Assembly: GCF_900107455.1 (NCBI RefSeq)
Contig: NZ_FNQB01000001.1
Coordinates: forward strand, 2,728,001 to 2,792,000
DNA length: 64,000 nt
From: Asanoa ishikariensis
Lineage (GTDB): Bacteria > Actinomycetota > Actinomycetes > Mycobacteriales > Micromonosporaceae
Direction of reading: 5' to 3'
In this document: piece by piece, positions 27,135-36,117 of the stretch
Numbering within the stretch: position 1 is the first letter of the stretch
Layout of the letters: each line of letters starts with the position of its first letter
The notes under the pieces: generated by a model
What the model saw: the letters and a program-made list of their open reading frames with translations, nothing else
Database searches by the model: none
What the model was told of the DNA's origin: nothing
Made by a program: the position numbers and the translations under genes

Positions 27135-28163
27135 GTGACCGCCGCCAGCCCCGAGCCGACCGACGGGTCCGGCGCCACCCCCGCTACCGGGGACGGCACC
27201 TGGACGAGGGCGGGTTCCCTGCCCGCTGACCCGCTCGCTTCCCCGTCGCCCGACCCTGCCGGCGGTGGGTCCGCGGCGTTCGGCTCGTTCGCACAGCTCG
27301 ACCCGCCGGATGCCGGGCGCGCGTCGGGTGCGGGGCCGTGGTCCACGCCGCCGACCGGTTGGCAGCCGCCGAGTCCTGTCGAGGTCGGCGTCCCGGGTGC
27401 GGACGTCGCCTACGGGCCCTCGGCACCGCCCACCCCGCGGATGCCGCTGCGGCAGCGGCTCGGTGCCGCCGGGTTGACCGTCGCCGTCGTCGCCGTGATC
27501 GGTGCGCCGCTCGGGCTGCTGTGGGCTCTGATCGCGCCCGGGGTGCCCATCATCAAGACCGAGGACGGCGCCGTGTTCGCGACGCCGAGTCCCGAGGAGT
27601 TCATCGCCTCCGACGGGTGGTTCACGATCCTGCTGTTCTCGCTCGGGGTCGTGGCGGCGCTGGTGACCTGGATCGGGTTCAAGCGGCACCGCGGGCCGTT
27701 GACCTTGGCCGCGCTGGTCGTCGGCACCATCGGCGCCAGCATCCTGGCCTGGCAGGTGGGCCGGCGGATCGGGTCCGGTGACTACCACGACAAGGTGCTC
27801 GCCGCCCAGCCCGGCGACCTGCTCGTCCGGCCGCCCGACCTGCGGGCCGGCGGGTTCACCAAGCTCTGGGACGTCGTACCGTTCGTGCACGGCGACCTGC
27901 TGATCGCGACCTTCGGCGCGGTGATCATCTACACGCTGCTCGCGGGCTGGTCGCGCACCCCGACGCTGCGACCCGAGCCGGCGCTGCCGCAGCCCGCCGT
28001 GCCGAGCAACCCGTACTACTCGCTCGCCGGACCGAGCGAAACCGCCGCAGCGGGCTGGCCGGGCCAGCCGGCCACGGAGCCAGGCGGACCAGCCCAGCCG
28101 GGTGGGTCCGGTTGGCAGGGCGGGCCGGCCGATCCGGGCGACCCCGCCGCGCCCCCGCGCTGA
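27135..28163 (+). CDS. Membrane protein, possibly DUF2567 family
   Basis: A 342-residue protein with a disordered, Pro/Gly/Ser-rich N-terminus (about 1-105), four hydrophobic segments (about 112-138, 153-178, 183-203 and 253-278) and a Pro/Gly-rich C-terminal tail. The central block, with GVPIIKTEDGAVFATPSPEE and LLVRPPDLRAGGFTKLWDVV, resembles actinobacterial DUF2567 proteins, whose function is unknown. I am unsure of that assignment. The GTG start follows a small hairpin with only a weak purine stretch (GAGAGGA). The stop is 11 bp before the start of the phosphotransferase gene. Confidence 0.7.
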   Translation: MTAASPEPTDGSGATPATGDGTWTRAGSLPADPLASPSPDPAGGGSAAFGSFAQLDPPDAGRASGAGPWSTPPTGWQPPSPVEVGVPGADVAYGPSAPPTPRMPLRQRLGAAGLTVAVVAVIGAPLGLLWALIAPGVPIIKTEDGAVFATPSPEEFIASDGWFTILLFSLGVVAALVTWIGFKRHRGPLTLAALVVGTIGASILAWQVGRRIGSGDYHDKVLAAQPGDLLVRPPDLRAGGFTKLWDVVPFVHGDLLIATFGAVIIYTLLAGWSRTPTLRPEPALPQPAVPSNPYYSLAGPSETAAAGWPGQPATEPGGPAQPGGSGWQGGPADPGDPAAPPR

Positions 28164-28174
28164 CGCCCGCGACG

Positions 28175-29059
28175 GTGAGCGCCGGCCTGGAGCCGCGGAC
28201 CCGCGACTGGGTGCACTCCGCCCTCCCACCGGCACACGAGATCCACACCGTCACCCCACTGCGCGGCGGCTGGACCTCCCGGATGTGCCGGCTCGACATC
28301 CAGGGCCCGGACACCTCGTACCCCCTGGTCCTGCGGTCCTTCCTGAAGCCCTTCTACGCCCGGCACGCCCCCGGACTGCTCGCCCGCGAGGCCGGCATCC
28401 TGCGACTGCTCGCCGGCACGACCGTCCCGGCCGCCCGCCTGCACGCCGTGGACCCGGCGGGTGCGGGCGCCGCCCATCCCTCCCTGCTGATGTCGCTGCT
28501 CCCGGGCCGCGTCGACCTCACAGTGGACCGGTCCGCGGAGCTGGCCCGCCAGCTCGTCGCGATCCACGCCATCGCGAACAGGCCGCGGACCTACCAGCCC
28601 TGGACCGACCCTGACCGGGTACGCGTCCCGGACCAGGACACGGCCCTCTGGCGCCACGCCGTCGGCCTCATCCGCCGGGAGGCGCCGCCGTGGGAGGGCC
28701 GGTTCCTGCACCGCGACTTCCACCACGGCAACGTGCTCTTCGACGGCGACACGGTCACCGGCGTCGTCGACTGGGTGGAGACCTCCTGGGGCCCGGCCGA
28801 CCTCGACGTCGCACACTGCGCCACCGCGACCGCCCTGCTGCACGGGCCCGAGCAGGGCCTCAAGTTCGCCGGCCACTACCAGGAGGCCGGCGGCGTGCTC
28901 GGTGCCGACCACCGCTACTGGCGGCTGTTGGACGCGCTCGGCTTCGCACCGGACGCCGAGAAGGTCGCCGGACCCTGGCGTGATCTCGGTCGCACCGACC
29001 TGACGCCGACCCTGCTGACCCGGCGCCTGACTGACTACGTCGCGGCGGCGGTCAGCTAG
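28175..29059 (+). CDS. Aminoglycoside phosphotransferase-family kinase
   Basis: APH/choline-kinase-like fold of 294 residues. The catalytic loop HRDFHHGNVLFDG is near residue 178, followed by VVDWVETSWGPADLDVAH (near 197), which supplies the metal-binding Asp. The substrate is unknown; the family covers antibiotic, homoserine and sugar kinases, and nothing nearby suggests resistance specifically. I chose GTG 28175, 11 bp after the previous stop; the frame is open to 28112 but that part overlaps the upstream gene. Its TAG overlaps the stop of the convergent LON-domain gene by 4 bp. Confidence 0.82.
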   Translation: MSAGLEPRTRDWVHSALPPAHEIHTVTPLRGGWTSRMCRLDIQGPDTSYPLVLRSFLKPFYARHAPGLLAREAGILRLLAGTTVPAARLHAVDPAGAGAAHPSLLMSLLPGRVDLTVDRSAELARQLVAIHAIANRPRTYQPWTDPDRVRVPDQDTALWRHAVGLIRREAPPWEGRFLHRDFHHGNVLFDGDTVTGVVDWVETSWGPADLDVAHCATATALLHGPEQGLKFAGHYQEAGGVLGADHRYWRLLDALGFAPDAEKVAGPWRDLGRTDLTPTLLTRRLTDYVAAAVS

Positions 29060-29826
29060 TTCGGGCTCCCGGGCACGGCCAGGTCGCGCAGCGGCACCGG
29101 CACCGCCCGCACCTGGCGCAGCAGTGCCGCCTCGCGGCTCAGCAGCCGCAGCTCGGCCCGCAGCCGGCCGGCGGTGTCCGGGGTGGCCAGCAGCCGCTGC
29201 CGGTCCTCCAGCGTGAGCGCGGCGGTCGCGGCGACCAGGTGGGACAGCACCGTCGGGTCTTCCGGGAGTTGCTCGGTCAGCTCCCGCTCGTCGGCGCGGA
29301 TCAGCGTCAGGTACTGCCGGAAGACCGCGAGCACCCGGGGCGCCAGCAGGTCGGCGAGCTCCTCCTGGCCCTCCGGCTCGGGCAGCCATTCGACCTCGGC
29401 CATCAGATAGGGCTCGGAGGTCTTGTCGACGGACACCACCCGGAACCGGCGCCGGCCCACGGTGACGATGTCGTAGCGGCCGTCCGGCAGCTCGGTGACC
29501 TGGCGCAGCTCGGCCGTGCAGCCGACCTCGTGCAGGGCCACGTCGCCGGGCTCGGCCTGCGCCGCGGGCGGCGGTGGCAGCGGCGTCGTCGGCACCGGAC
29601 CCAGCCGGGGCGGCTGTGTCTCCGGTGGGGCGGGGGCGGGCGCGGTGGGCAGCGTCTCCCACCCTTGCTGGATCGCCAGCACCCCGAACTCGCGTGGATC
29701 ACCATCGGGCCGGCTCAGCAGATGCTTCACGAGGTCGCGGTAGCGTTCCTCGAAGATGTGCAACGGCAGCACCAGGCCGGGGAAGAGCACCGTCCCGAGG
29801 GGAAAAACGGGCAGCCGCGACGTCAC
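29056..29826 (-). CDS. LON substrate-binding domain protein (no protease domain)
   Basis: A 256-residue protein matching the N-terminal domain of Lon (PUA-like/LON): LPVFPLGTVLFPGLVLPLHIFEERYRDLV at the start and CTAELRQVTELPDGRYDIVTVGRRRFRV in the middle, then a helical bundle. It lacks the AAA+ and Ser-Lys protease parts, so it is a free-standing LON domain, common in actinobacteria and of unknown role, perhaps substrate binding. A Pro-rich insert (about 60-90) is unusual. The GTG start has no ribosome binding site and a TAGGCT hexamer 6 bp upstream. It is divergent from hisD. Confidence 0.85.
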   Translation of the reverse strand: MTSRLPVFPLGTVLFPGLVLPLHIFEERYRDLVKHLLSRPDGDPREFGVLAIQQGWETLPTAPAPAPPETQPPRLGPVPTTPLPPPPAAQAEPGDVALHEVGCTAELRQVTELPDGRYDIVTVGRRRFRVVSVDKTSEPYLMAEVEWLPEPEGQEELADLLAPRVLAVFRQYLTLIRADERELTEQLPEDPTVLSHLVAATAALTLEDRQRLLATPDTAGRLRAELRLLSREAALLRQVRAVPVPLRDLAVPGSPN

Positions 29827-29832
29827 CGCCCG

Positions 29833-29838
29833 AGCCTA
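29833..29838 (-). promoter_or_regulatory. -10-like TAGGCT of the LON-domain gene
   Basis: On the minus strand TAGGCT lies 6 bp before the GTG at 29826, fitting a leaderless transcript. Together with the hexamer before hisD it forms a divergent promoter pair in a 91-bp gap. Confidence 0.45.
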
Positions 29839-29904
29839 GCGCCTGACCGGGCACCAGGGACCGAACAGCGCGAACGGCGCCGGAATCCCGATTGCTGGAA
29901 CGCC

Positions 29905-29910
29905 TAGACT
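29905..29910 (+). promoter_or_regulatory. -10-like TAGACT of the his operon
   Basis: TAGACT lies 7 bp before the hisD GTG at 29918, and no ribosome binding site intervenes, so the his operon transcript probably starts at or beside the start codon. There is then no room for a leader-peptide attenuator. Confidence 0.5.
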
Positions 29911-29917
29911 TTGTGGG

Positions 29918-31237
29918 GTGTTGAACCGGATCGACTTGCGCGGCGTCGACACTGACCCGCGCGGTCTGCTGCCCCGTGCCCGGCTCGATGTGTCGCAGGC
30001 CGTCGAGACCATCCGCCCGCTCGTCGAGGCGGTGCGCGAGCATGGGTTCAGCGCGGTCCGGGAGGCCACCGCGCGCTTCGACGGTGTCGAGCTCGACGAG
30101 CTCCGCGTCCCGCCCGAGACGATCAAGGCCGCGGAGCGGAGCCTCGACCCCGATGTGCGGGCCGCCCTGCTGGAGGCGATCAGCCGCGCCCGCCGGGTCC
30201 ACGAGGACCAGCGCCGGCGCGACACCACCACCCAGGTCGTACCCGGTGGCACGGTCACCGAACGCTGGGTCCCGGTCGAGCGGGTCGGGCTCTACGTGCC
30301 CGGCGGCCTGGCCATGTACCCCTCGACGGTCGTGATGAACGTGGTGCCGGCCCAGGTCGCCGGCGTCGACGCGCTGGTCGTGGTGAGCCCGCCGCAGAAG
30401 GACAACGGCGGCCTGCCGGACCAGCGGGTGCTCGCCGCCTGCGCGCTGCTCGGCGTCGACGAGGTCTACGCGGTCGGCGGGGCGCAGGCCATCGCGGTGC
30501 TCGGCCACGGCAGCACCACCAACGCCGCCGGCACCGGCTACTGCCGGCCCGTCGACATCATCACCGGGCCCGGCAACGTCTGGGTCACCGCCGCCAAGCG
30601 GATCATGCGCTCGGGCGGCACCGTCGGCATCGACGCCGAGGCCGGCCCCACCGAGATCGCCATCCTGGCCGACGACACCGCCGACCCGGGCCACGTCGCC
30701 GCCGACCTGATCAGCCAGGCCGAGCACGATCCCCTGGCCGCCAGCGTGCTGGTCACCCCGTCGACCAGCCTGGCCGACGCGGTCGACGCCGAGCTCGCGA
30801 CCCGGGTCGAGGCCACCAAGCACACCGGGCGGGTCACCACCGCGCTGACCGGCGAGCAGTCCGGGACCGTTCTCGTCGACGACCTCGACCAGGGGCTGCG
30901 GGTGGTCGACGCGTACGCCGCCGAGCACCTGGAGATCCAGACCCGGGACGCCCGCACGATCGCGATGCGGGTACGCAACGCGGGCGCGATCTTCGTCGGT
31001 CCGTACGCGCCGGTCTCGCTGGGCGACTACTGCGCGGGGTCCAACCACGTGCTGCCGACCGGCGGCTGCGCCCGCCACTCCAGCGGCCTGTCCGTGCAGT
31101 CGTTCCTGCGCGGCATCCACGTCATCGAGTACGACGAGGCCGCCCTGCGGGACGCGGCACCGCACGTGGTGACCCTGGCCAACGTGGAGGACCTGCCGGC
31201 GCACGGCGAGGCGGTCACGGCGAGGTTCCCGGCATGA
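29918..31237 (+). CDS. hisD: Histidinol dehydrogenase HisD
   Basis: Zinc-dependent enzyme that oxidises L-histidinol to L-histidine in two NAD-linked steps, the last reactions of the pathway. The 439-residue sequence has [16 protein letters not shown] (near residue 115), [17 protein letters not shown]-type NAD-binding sequence (near 213), [16 protein letters not shown] (near 237), [11 protein letters not shown] (near 266) and the C-terminal segment with [20 protein letters not shown] (near 371), which carries active-site and metal ligands. It is the first gene of the his operon, and hisC overlaps its stop. Confidence 0.96.
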   Translation: MLNRIDLRGVDTDPRGLLPRARLDVSQAVETIRPLVEAVREHGFSAVREATARFDGVELDELRVPPETIKAAERSLDPDVRAALLEAISRARRVHEDQRRRDTTTQVVPGGTVTERWVPVERVGLYVPGGLAMYPSTVVMNVVPAQVAGVDALVVVSPPQKDNGGLPDQRVLAACALLGVDEVYAVGGAQAIAVLGHGSTTNAAGTGYCRPVDIITGPGNVWVTAAKRIMRSGGTVGIDAEAGPTEIAILADDTADPGHVAADLISQAEHDPLAASVLVTPSTSLADAVDAELATRVEATKHTGRVTTALTGEQSGTVLVDDLDQGLRVVDAYAAEHLEIQTRDARTIAMRVRNAGAIFVGPYAPVSLGDYCAGSNHVLPTGGCARHSSGLSVQSFLRGIHVIEYDEAALRDAAPHVVTLANVEDLPAHGEAVTARFPA

Positions 31238-32304
31238 CGACACTTGACGACCTCCCGCTGCGGGACGACCTGCGCGGGTTGACCGCCTACGGCGCGCCCC
31301 AGCTCGACGTGCCGGTGCGGTTGAACACCAACGAGAACTCGTACCCCGTGCCCGACGACGTGGTCGAGGCGATCGGCAAGGCGGTCCAGGACGAGCTGCG
31401 CGACCTCAACCGCTACCCCGACCGGGACGCGGTGGCGTTGCGCGCCGACCTCGCGGCCTACCTCGGCCACGGGCTCACCGTCGCCAACGTCTGGGCGGCC
31501 AACGGGTCCAACGAGGTCCAGCAGCAGCTTCTCCAGGCGTTCGGCGGCCCGGGCCGCACGGCGCTCGGCTTCACCCCGGCGTACTCGATGCACCCGCTGC
31601 TCGCGGTCGGCACCGGCACGGCCTGGGTCGACGGCCACCGCGGCGGCGATTTCACGCTGACCGCGGCCGACGTGGTCGCGCAAGTGAGACAGCACGACCC
31701 GGACCTGGTCTTCCTCTGCTCGCCCAACAACCCGACGGGCACGGCGCTGCCGCCGGACGTGGTGACCGCGGTGCTCGACGTCGCGCCCGGCATGGTGGTC
31801 GTCGACGAGGCCTACGCCGAGTTCGCCCGGCCCGGCACTCCGAGCGCGCTGACCGTGCTGCCCGGCCACCCACGGCTCGTGGTCACCCGCACGATGAGCA
31901 AGGCGTTCGGGTTCGCCGGCGGCCGGCTGGGCTACCTGGCGGCCGACCCGGCGGTGGTCGACGCCGTGCAGCTCGTCCGCCTGCCCTACCACCTGAGCGC
32001 CCTGACCCAGGCCGCCGCCCGCGCCGCCGTCGCCCACCGCGACGGGCTGCTCGCCACCGTCGAGGCGATCAAGGAGCAGCGCGACCGGATCGTGGCGACG
32101 CTGCGATCGCGCGGCCTGACCGTGGCCGACAGCGACGCCAACTTCGTGCTGTTCGAGGTCGGCGGCGACCAGCGGGCCGCCTGGCAGGCACTGCTCGACC
32201 ACGGCGTGCTGGTCCGCGACGTCGGCCTGCCCGGCTGGCTGCGGGTCACCGCCGGCACCCCCGCCGAGACCGACGCCTTCCTCACCGCCATGGAGTCCTT
32301 GTGA
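31234..32304 (+). CDS. hisC: Histidinol-phosphate aminotransferase HisC
   Basis: Class I/II PLP aminotransferase that converts imidazole acetol phosphate to histidinol phosphate with glutamate. The sequence has [11 protein letters not shown] near residue 29, [15 protein letters not shown] near 91, CSPNNPTGT near 165, and the PLP lysine in [17 protein letters not shown] (near 222). Length is 356 residues. The ATG overlaps the hisD stop and its TGA overlaps the hisB GTG. Confidence 0.95.
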   Translation: MTTLDDLPLRDDLRGLTAYGAPQLDVPVRLNTNENSYPVPDDVVEAIGKAVQDELRDLNRYPDRDAVALRADLAAYLGHGLTVANVWAANGSNEVQQQLLQAFGGPGRTALGFTPAYSMHPLLAVGTGTAWVDGHRGGDFTLTAADVVAQVRQHDPDLVFLCSPNNPTGTALPPDVVTAVLDVAPGMVVVDEAYAEFARPGTPSALTVLPGHPRLVVTRTMSKAFGFAGGRLGYLAADPAVVDAVQLVRLPYHLSALTQAAARAAVAHRDGLLATVEAIKEQRDRIVATLRSRGLTVADSDANFVLFEVGGDQRAAWQALLDHGVLVRDVGLPGWLRVTAGTPAETDAFLTAMESL

Positions 32305-32915
32305 GCACCCGCCGCGCCCGCGTGGAGCGCACCACCAACGAGACCAAGGTCAGCGTCGAGATCGACCTCGACGGCACCGGTCGGGCCGAGATCTCCACCG
32401 GCGTCGGCTTCTACGACCACATGCTCAACCAGATCGCCCGCCACGGCGGGTTCGACCTGACCGTGCAGACCGTCGGCGACCTGGAGATCGACGCGCACCA
32501 CACGATGGAGGACACGGCGATCGCCCTGGGCACGGCGTTCGCCGAGGCGCTGGGCGACAAGGCCGGCATCGTGCGGTACGGCAGCGCCACCGTTCCGATG
32601 GACGAGGTGCTGGTGCGGGCCGCGGTCGACCTGTCCGGCCGCGCCTACGTGGTGCACGACGAGCCGCCGCTGGCGCCGTACATCGGACCGGTCTACCCGA
32701 CCAGCATGACCCGGCACATCTTCGAGTCGTTCGGCCTGGCCGCGAAGGTCACGTTGCACGTCGACGTGCTCCGGGCCGCCCGCCCCGGCGGCAACCCAGA
32801 CGCCCACCACGTGGTCGAGGCCCAGTTCAAGGCGCTCAGCCGGGCGCTGCGCGAGGCCGTGGCGATCGACCCGCGGTCCGGTGGCGCCGTGCCGTCGACG
32901 AAGGGCGCCTTGTGA
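32301..32915 (+). CDS. hisB: Imidazoleglycerol-phosphate dehydratase HisB (monofunctional)
   Basis: Dehydrates imidazole glycerol phosphate to imidazole acetol phosphate. The 204 residues contain only the dehydratase domain; the HAD phosphatase half found fused to it in enterobacteria is absent, so histidinol phosphatase must be encoded elsewhere. The manganese-binding motifs are [16 protein letters not shown] (near 35), [14 protein letters not shown] (near 58) and [17 protein letters not shown] (near 167). It overlaps hisC and the small ORF behind it. Confidence 0.96.
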   Translation: MSTRRARVERTTNETKVSVEIDLDGTGRAEISTGVGFYDHMLNQIARHGGFDLTVQTVGDLEIDAHHTMEDTAIALGTAFAEALGDKAGIVRYGSATVPMDEVLVRAAVDLSGRAYVVHDEPPLAPYIGPVYPTSMTRHIFESFGLAAKVTLHVDVLRAARPGGNPDAHHVVEAQFKALSRALREAVAIDPRSGGAVPSTKGAL

Positions 32916-33064
32916 GCATCGCGCTGCTGGCGCTGGCCGGGATCCTGTCCGGCGGCGCCTACTCGCTCTACAAACAGGGCACCTCCCGTGCCGCGGCCGT
33001 CTTCGTCGGGCTGCTCGCCGCGCTGGCTCTCGTCGGCGGCATCCTCTGGCTGGTGCCGTCATGA
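32912..33064 (+). CDS. Small membrane protein between hisB and hisH (50 aa)
   Basis: A 50-codon ORF that begins with a GTG overlapping the hisB stop (GTGA) and ends with a TGA overlapping the hisH ATG (ATGA), so it fills the gap exactly. The predicted product has two hydrophobic helices (about 1-17 and 27-48) joined by a short polar loop YKQGTSRA. Codon usage is GC-rich at third positions like its neighbours. I know of small membrane ORFs at this place in other actinobacterial his operons but of no function. The perfect coupling at both ends is the main evidence that it is real. Confidence 0.8.
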   Translation: MSIALLALAGILSGGAYSLYKQGTSRAAAVFVGLLAALALVGGILWLVPS

Positions 33065-33669
33065 AGGTCGTCGTCCTCGATTACGGGTCCGGCAACCTCC
33101 GATCGGCCCAGCGGGCGCTCGAGCGCGTGGGCGCGGACGTCACCGTGACACCCGACCTCGAAGCCGCCGCCGAAGCGGACGGGTTGGTCGTGCCGGGCGT
33201 GGGCGCGTACGCCGCCTGCATGGCCGGCATTGACGCACTGACGGGCGACGCCGGTCGGGTGATCGCCGAGCGGGTCGCCGCCGACCGCCCGGTGCTCGGC
33301 ATCTGCGTCGGCATGCAGATCCTGTTCGAGGCGGGCGAGGAGCACGGCGTGGTCACCAAGGGGCTGGGCCTGCTGCCCGGCGCGGTGACCCGGCTCGGTG
33401 CCCGGCGGGTGCCGCACATGGGCTGGAACACGGTCGCACCGCCCGCCGACTCGGTGCTGTTCGCCGGCCTGCCGACCGACACCAGGTTCTACTTCGTCCA
33501 CTCGTACGCGGCCCACGATCCGCTGCCGGGCGCCACGCTGTGCACGCACGAGGCGCCGTTCGTCGCCGCGGTGGAGCGGGGCGCCCTGTCGGCGACCCAG
33601 TTCCACCCGGAGAAGTCCGGCGACGCGGGGGCCACCCTGCTCGGCAACTGGCTGGCCACCCTTGGCTAA
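33061..33669 (+). CDS. hisH: Imidazole glycerol phosphate synthase glutaminase subunit HisH
   Basis: Class I glutamine amidotransferase that supplies ammonia to HisF. The catalytic Cys is in LGICVGMQILFE (near residue 82), and the His-Glu pair is in SATQFHPEKSG (near 182). The N-terminus VVLDYGSGNLRS is typical. Length is 202 residues. It starts on the overlapping stop of the small membrane ORF and overlaps the next small ORF by 8 bp. Its partner hisF lies two genes downstream, after priA. Confidence 0.95.
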   Translation: MKVVVLDYGSGNLRSAQRALERVGADVTVTPDLEAAAEADGLVVPGVGAYAACMAGIDALTGDAGRVIAERVAADRPVLGICVGMQILFEAGEEHGVVTKGLGLLPGAVTRLGARRVPHMGWNTVAPPADSVLFAGLPTDTRFYFVHSYAAHDPLPGATLCTHEAPFVAAVERGALSATQFHPEKSGDAGATLLGNWLATLG

Positions 33670-33985
33670 GGAACGCGCCCTGCGCCGGGCCGCCCGCGAG
33701 GCGGAGGCCGCCAAGCAGCGCGCCCGACGCGCCCGAATCGTCGCGCGCCGGCAGCGCCGTCGTGCGCTGCTCACCCGGCTCATGCCCCGGCGTCGCCGCA
33801 CCGGCCGCCTGCTCGTCCGCCGCAGCCGCGGCCAGCGCGCCGGCATCGCGGTGGTCACGCTCGTGCTGCTGGCGCTCGTCTGGTTCCTGGTCGACGACAT
33901 CGCGCTGCGCCTGGTGCTGACCCTGCTCGGCCTGCTCTGCCTGCCCGCCCTGGTCGTCGTCGCCCTGGGCCGCCGCACCTCCTGA
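33662..33985 (+). CDS. Small basic membrane protein between hisH and priA
   Basis: The 107-residue protein starts at TTG 33662, overlapping the hisH stop by 8 bp. Its N-terminal 60 residues are highly basic (runs of Arg and Lys in a predicted helix), followed by two hydrophobic helices (about 64-80 and 84-103). No family recognised. The arrangement suggests a membrane protein whose basic helix could bind nucleic acid or acidic lipid. The TTG start is less certain than the frame; translational coupling with hisH supports it. A 24-bp gap with GAGGAG leads to priA. Confidence 0.68.
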   Translation: MAKERALRRAAREAEAAKQRARRARIVARRQRRRALLTRLMPRRRRTGRLLVRRSRGQRAGIAVVTLVLLALVWFLVDDIALRLVLTLLGLLCLPALVVVALGRRTS

Positions 33986-34009
33986 CAAAAGCTTCCGAGG
34001 AGATCAACC

Positions 34010-34732
34010 GTGACGCTCACCCTGCTGCCCGCCGTCGACGTCGCCGACGGCCAGGCCGTCCGCCTCGTGCAGGGCGCCGCCGGCACCGAGACCGGCTACG
34101 GCGACCCGCTGGAGGCGGCGTTGGCCTGGCAGCACGACGGTGCGCAGTGGGTGCATCTGGTCGACCTCGACGCCGCGTTCGGCCGGGGCTCCAACGCCGA
34201 GCTGCTCGCGGACGTGGTCGGTCGTCTCGACGTCAAGGTCGAGCTTTCCGGCGGCATCCGCGACGACGCCTCGCTGCGCGCCGCGCTGGCCACCGGCGCG
34301 GCCCGGGTCAACATCGGTACGGCCGCACTGGAGGACCCGGTGTGGTGCGACCGGGTCGTCGGCGAGTACGGGGACCGCGTGGCGATCGGGCTCGACGTGC
34401 GCGGCCGCACCCTGTCCGCCCGCGGCTGGACCCGCGACGGCGGTGACCTCTTCGAGGTCCTCGAACGCCTCGACAAGGCCGGCGCGGCCCGGTACGTGGT
34501 CACCGACATCACCAAGGACGGCACGATGCGCGGACCCAACCTGGACCTGCTGCGCGACGTCTGCTCCCGTACACCCGCGCCCGTGATCGCCTCGGGCGGC
34601 GTCTCGAAACTCGACGATCTGCGCGCGCTGGCCACCCTGGAAGACGCCGGGGTCGAAGGCGTGATCGCCGGCAAGGCGCTCTACGCGGGCGCGTTCACGG
34701 TGCGCGAGGCCCTGGCGGTGCTGGCGTCGTGA
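34010..34732 (+). CDS. priA: Bifunctional HisA/TrpF isomerase PriA
   Basis: (Beta-alpha)8-barrel isomerase. In actinobacteria the HisA-type protein, PriA, isomerises both ProFAR (histidine pathway) and phosphoribosylanthranilate (tryptophan pathway). The 240-residue sequence starts [20 protein letters not shown] with the first catalytic Asp at residue 10. [16 protein letters not shown] near 127 provides the second, and [13 protein letters not shown]-type sequence is near 25. The window has trpE, C, B and A but no trpF, which fits the dual role. GAGGAG precedes the GTG start, and its stop overlaps hisF. Confidence 0.92.
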   Translation: MTLTLLPAVDVADGQAVRLVQGAAGTETGYGDPLEAALAWQHDGAQWVHLVDLDAAFGRGSNAELLADVVGRLDVKVELSGGIRDDASLRAALATGAARVNIGTAALEDPVWCDRVVGEYGDRVAIGLDVRGRTLSARGWTRDGGDLFEVLERLDKAGAARYVVTDITKDGTMRGPNLDLLRDVCSRTPAPVIASGGVSKLDDLRALATLEDAGVEGVIAGKALYAGAFTVREALAVLAS

Positions 34733-35487
34733 GCGTCGCGGTCCGGGTGATTCCCTGTCTAGACGTCGACGCGGGCCGGGTGGTCAAGGGCGTCAACTTC
34801 GTCGACCTGCGCGACGCCGGCGATCCGGTGGAGCTCGCCGCGGCCTACGACGCGGCCGGCGCCGACGAGCTGACCTTCCTCGACGTGACCGCGTCGTCCG
34901 ACGACCGGGGCACGATGCTCGACGTGGTACGGCGTACCGCCGAGTCGGTGTTCATCCCGCTGACCGTCGGCGGCGGGGTCCGCTCGGTGTCCGATGTGGA
35001 CACCTTGCTGCGGGCCGGCGCCGACAAGGTGGGCGTCAACACCGCGGCGATCGCGCGGCCGGAGCTGGTGAGCGAGATCGCGCAGCGGTTCGGCAACCAG
35101 GTGCTGGTGCTCTCGCTGGACGTGCGCCGCTCGCCCTTCGGCGGGTTCCAGGTGACCACGCACGGCGGGCGCAAGGAGACCGGGCTCGACGCGGTCGAAT
35201 GGGCGAAGCGGGTCGCCGACCTCGGTGCGGGGGAGATCCTGCTCAACTCGATGGACGCCGACGGCACCAAGGCCGGCTTCGACCTGGAGCTGATCCGGGC
35301 CGTCCGGGCGGTCGTCGACATCCCGGTGATCGCCAGCGGCGGCGCGGGGACGACCGCCCACTTCCCGCCGGCCGTCGACGCGGGCGCGGACGCGGTGCTG
35401 GCGGCCAGCGTGTTCCACTTCGGAGACCTGCGGATCGGCGACGTGAAGACGGCACTGCGCGAGGCGGGTCACCCCGTACGCGGCTGA
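34729..35487 (+). CDS. hisF: Imidazole glycerol phosphate synthase cyclase subunit HisF
   Basis: Barrel enzyme that uses HisH-derived ammonia to form imidazole glycerol phosphate and AICAR. The catalytic aspartates are in [15 protein letters not shown] (residue 12) and VLSLDVRRS (near 131). The phosphate-binding segments TVGGGVRS and [11 protein letters not shown] are present. Length is 252 residues. It overlaps priA by 4 bp and ends the first part of the his cluster; hisI lies about 18 kb away. Confidence 0.96.
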   Translation: MSVAVRVIPCLDVDAGRVVKGVNFVDLRDAGDPVELAAAYDAAGADELTFLDVTASSDDRGTMLDVVRRTAESVFIPLTVGGGVRSVSDVDTLLRAGADKVGVNTAAIARPELVSEIAQRFGNQVLVLSLDVRRSPFGGFQVTTHGGRKETGLDAVEWAKRVADLGAGEILLNSMDADGTKAGFDLELIRAVRAVVDIPVIASGGAGTTAHFPPAVDAGADAVLAASVFHFGDLRIGDVKTALREAGHPVRG

Positions 35488-35501
35488 TCTGATCCCACAC
35501 A

Positions 35502-35526
35502 GAACCGGATCCGGCGGTCCTGCGTC
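35502..35526 (+). promoter_or_regulatory. ECF-type promoter candidate upstream of the sigma factor
   Basis: GAACC (35502-35506) and CGTCTT (from 35523) are separated by 16 bp, like the GGAAC-N16/17-CGTC promoters of ECF sigma factors. It lies about 40 bp before the ATG of the SigE-family gene, which suggests autoregulation. Confidence 0.4.
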
Positions 35527-35565
35527 TTGGAGGCGAGAGGATGTCGTCGGCATACGGGGAGTGGC

Positions 35566-36117
35566 ATGAGAGCGCTGTCGACCATCGGTCGCGTGGAGGC
35601 GCCCGTCAGCAGGGTTACACCTTCGGCAGAGGCGGAGTTCACCGCCTTCGTCACCGCCAACTACGGTCGGCTGCTGCACATCGCCGACCTGATCATCGGT
35701 GACGCCGGGCGGGCCGAGGAACTGCTCCAGACCGTCCTGACCCGCACCTACCTGCGGTGGTCCAGGGTCAGGCAGGACAACCCGCTGGGGTACGTGCGCA
35801 CCGGGCTCGCCAACGCGCGCACCGACTGGTTGCGCCGTGGCCTCGGGCGGGAGCGGCCGACCGCGATCGTGCCGGTCACCGCACTGACCGCGGACCACTC
35901 CGAGCAGGTGGTCGGGCGCGACGCGGTGCACCGTGCGCTCGCGGTGCTCACGCGGCGGGAGCGGGCGGTGGTGGTCCTGCGCTTCTACGAGGATCTCAGC
36001 GAAGCCGAGATCGCCCGGACCCTCGACATCGCGGCCGGCACGGTGAAGAGCACCTGTGCGCGCGCCCTCGTGAAGTTGCGCCTCTCGCCCGACCTTCAAG
36101 AAGGGAACCGGTCGTGA
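35566..36117 (+). CDS. SigE-family RNA polymerase sigma-70 (ECF-like) factor
   Basis: A 183-residue sigma factor with only regions 2 and 4. Region 2 (about 25-95) has EFTAFVTANYGRLLHIADL; region 4 (about 120-175) has RRERAVVVLRFYEDLSEAEI followed by a helix-turn-helix with GTVKSTCARALVKLR. This is the SigE-type group that is highly expanded in actinomycetes. The ATG has GGGGAG upstream; the TTG at 35527 is less likely. The stop overlaps the GTG of the membrane protein gene, which probably regulates it. Confidence 0.9.
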   Translation: MRALSTIGRVEAPVSRVTPSAEAEFTAFVTANYGRLLHIADLIIGDAGRAEELLQTVLTRTYLRWSRVRQDNPLGYVRTGLANARTDWLRRGLGRERPTAIVPVTALTADHSEQVVGRDAVHRALAVLTRRERAVVVLRFYEDLSEAEIARTLDIAAGTVKSTCARALVKLRLSPDLQEGNRS

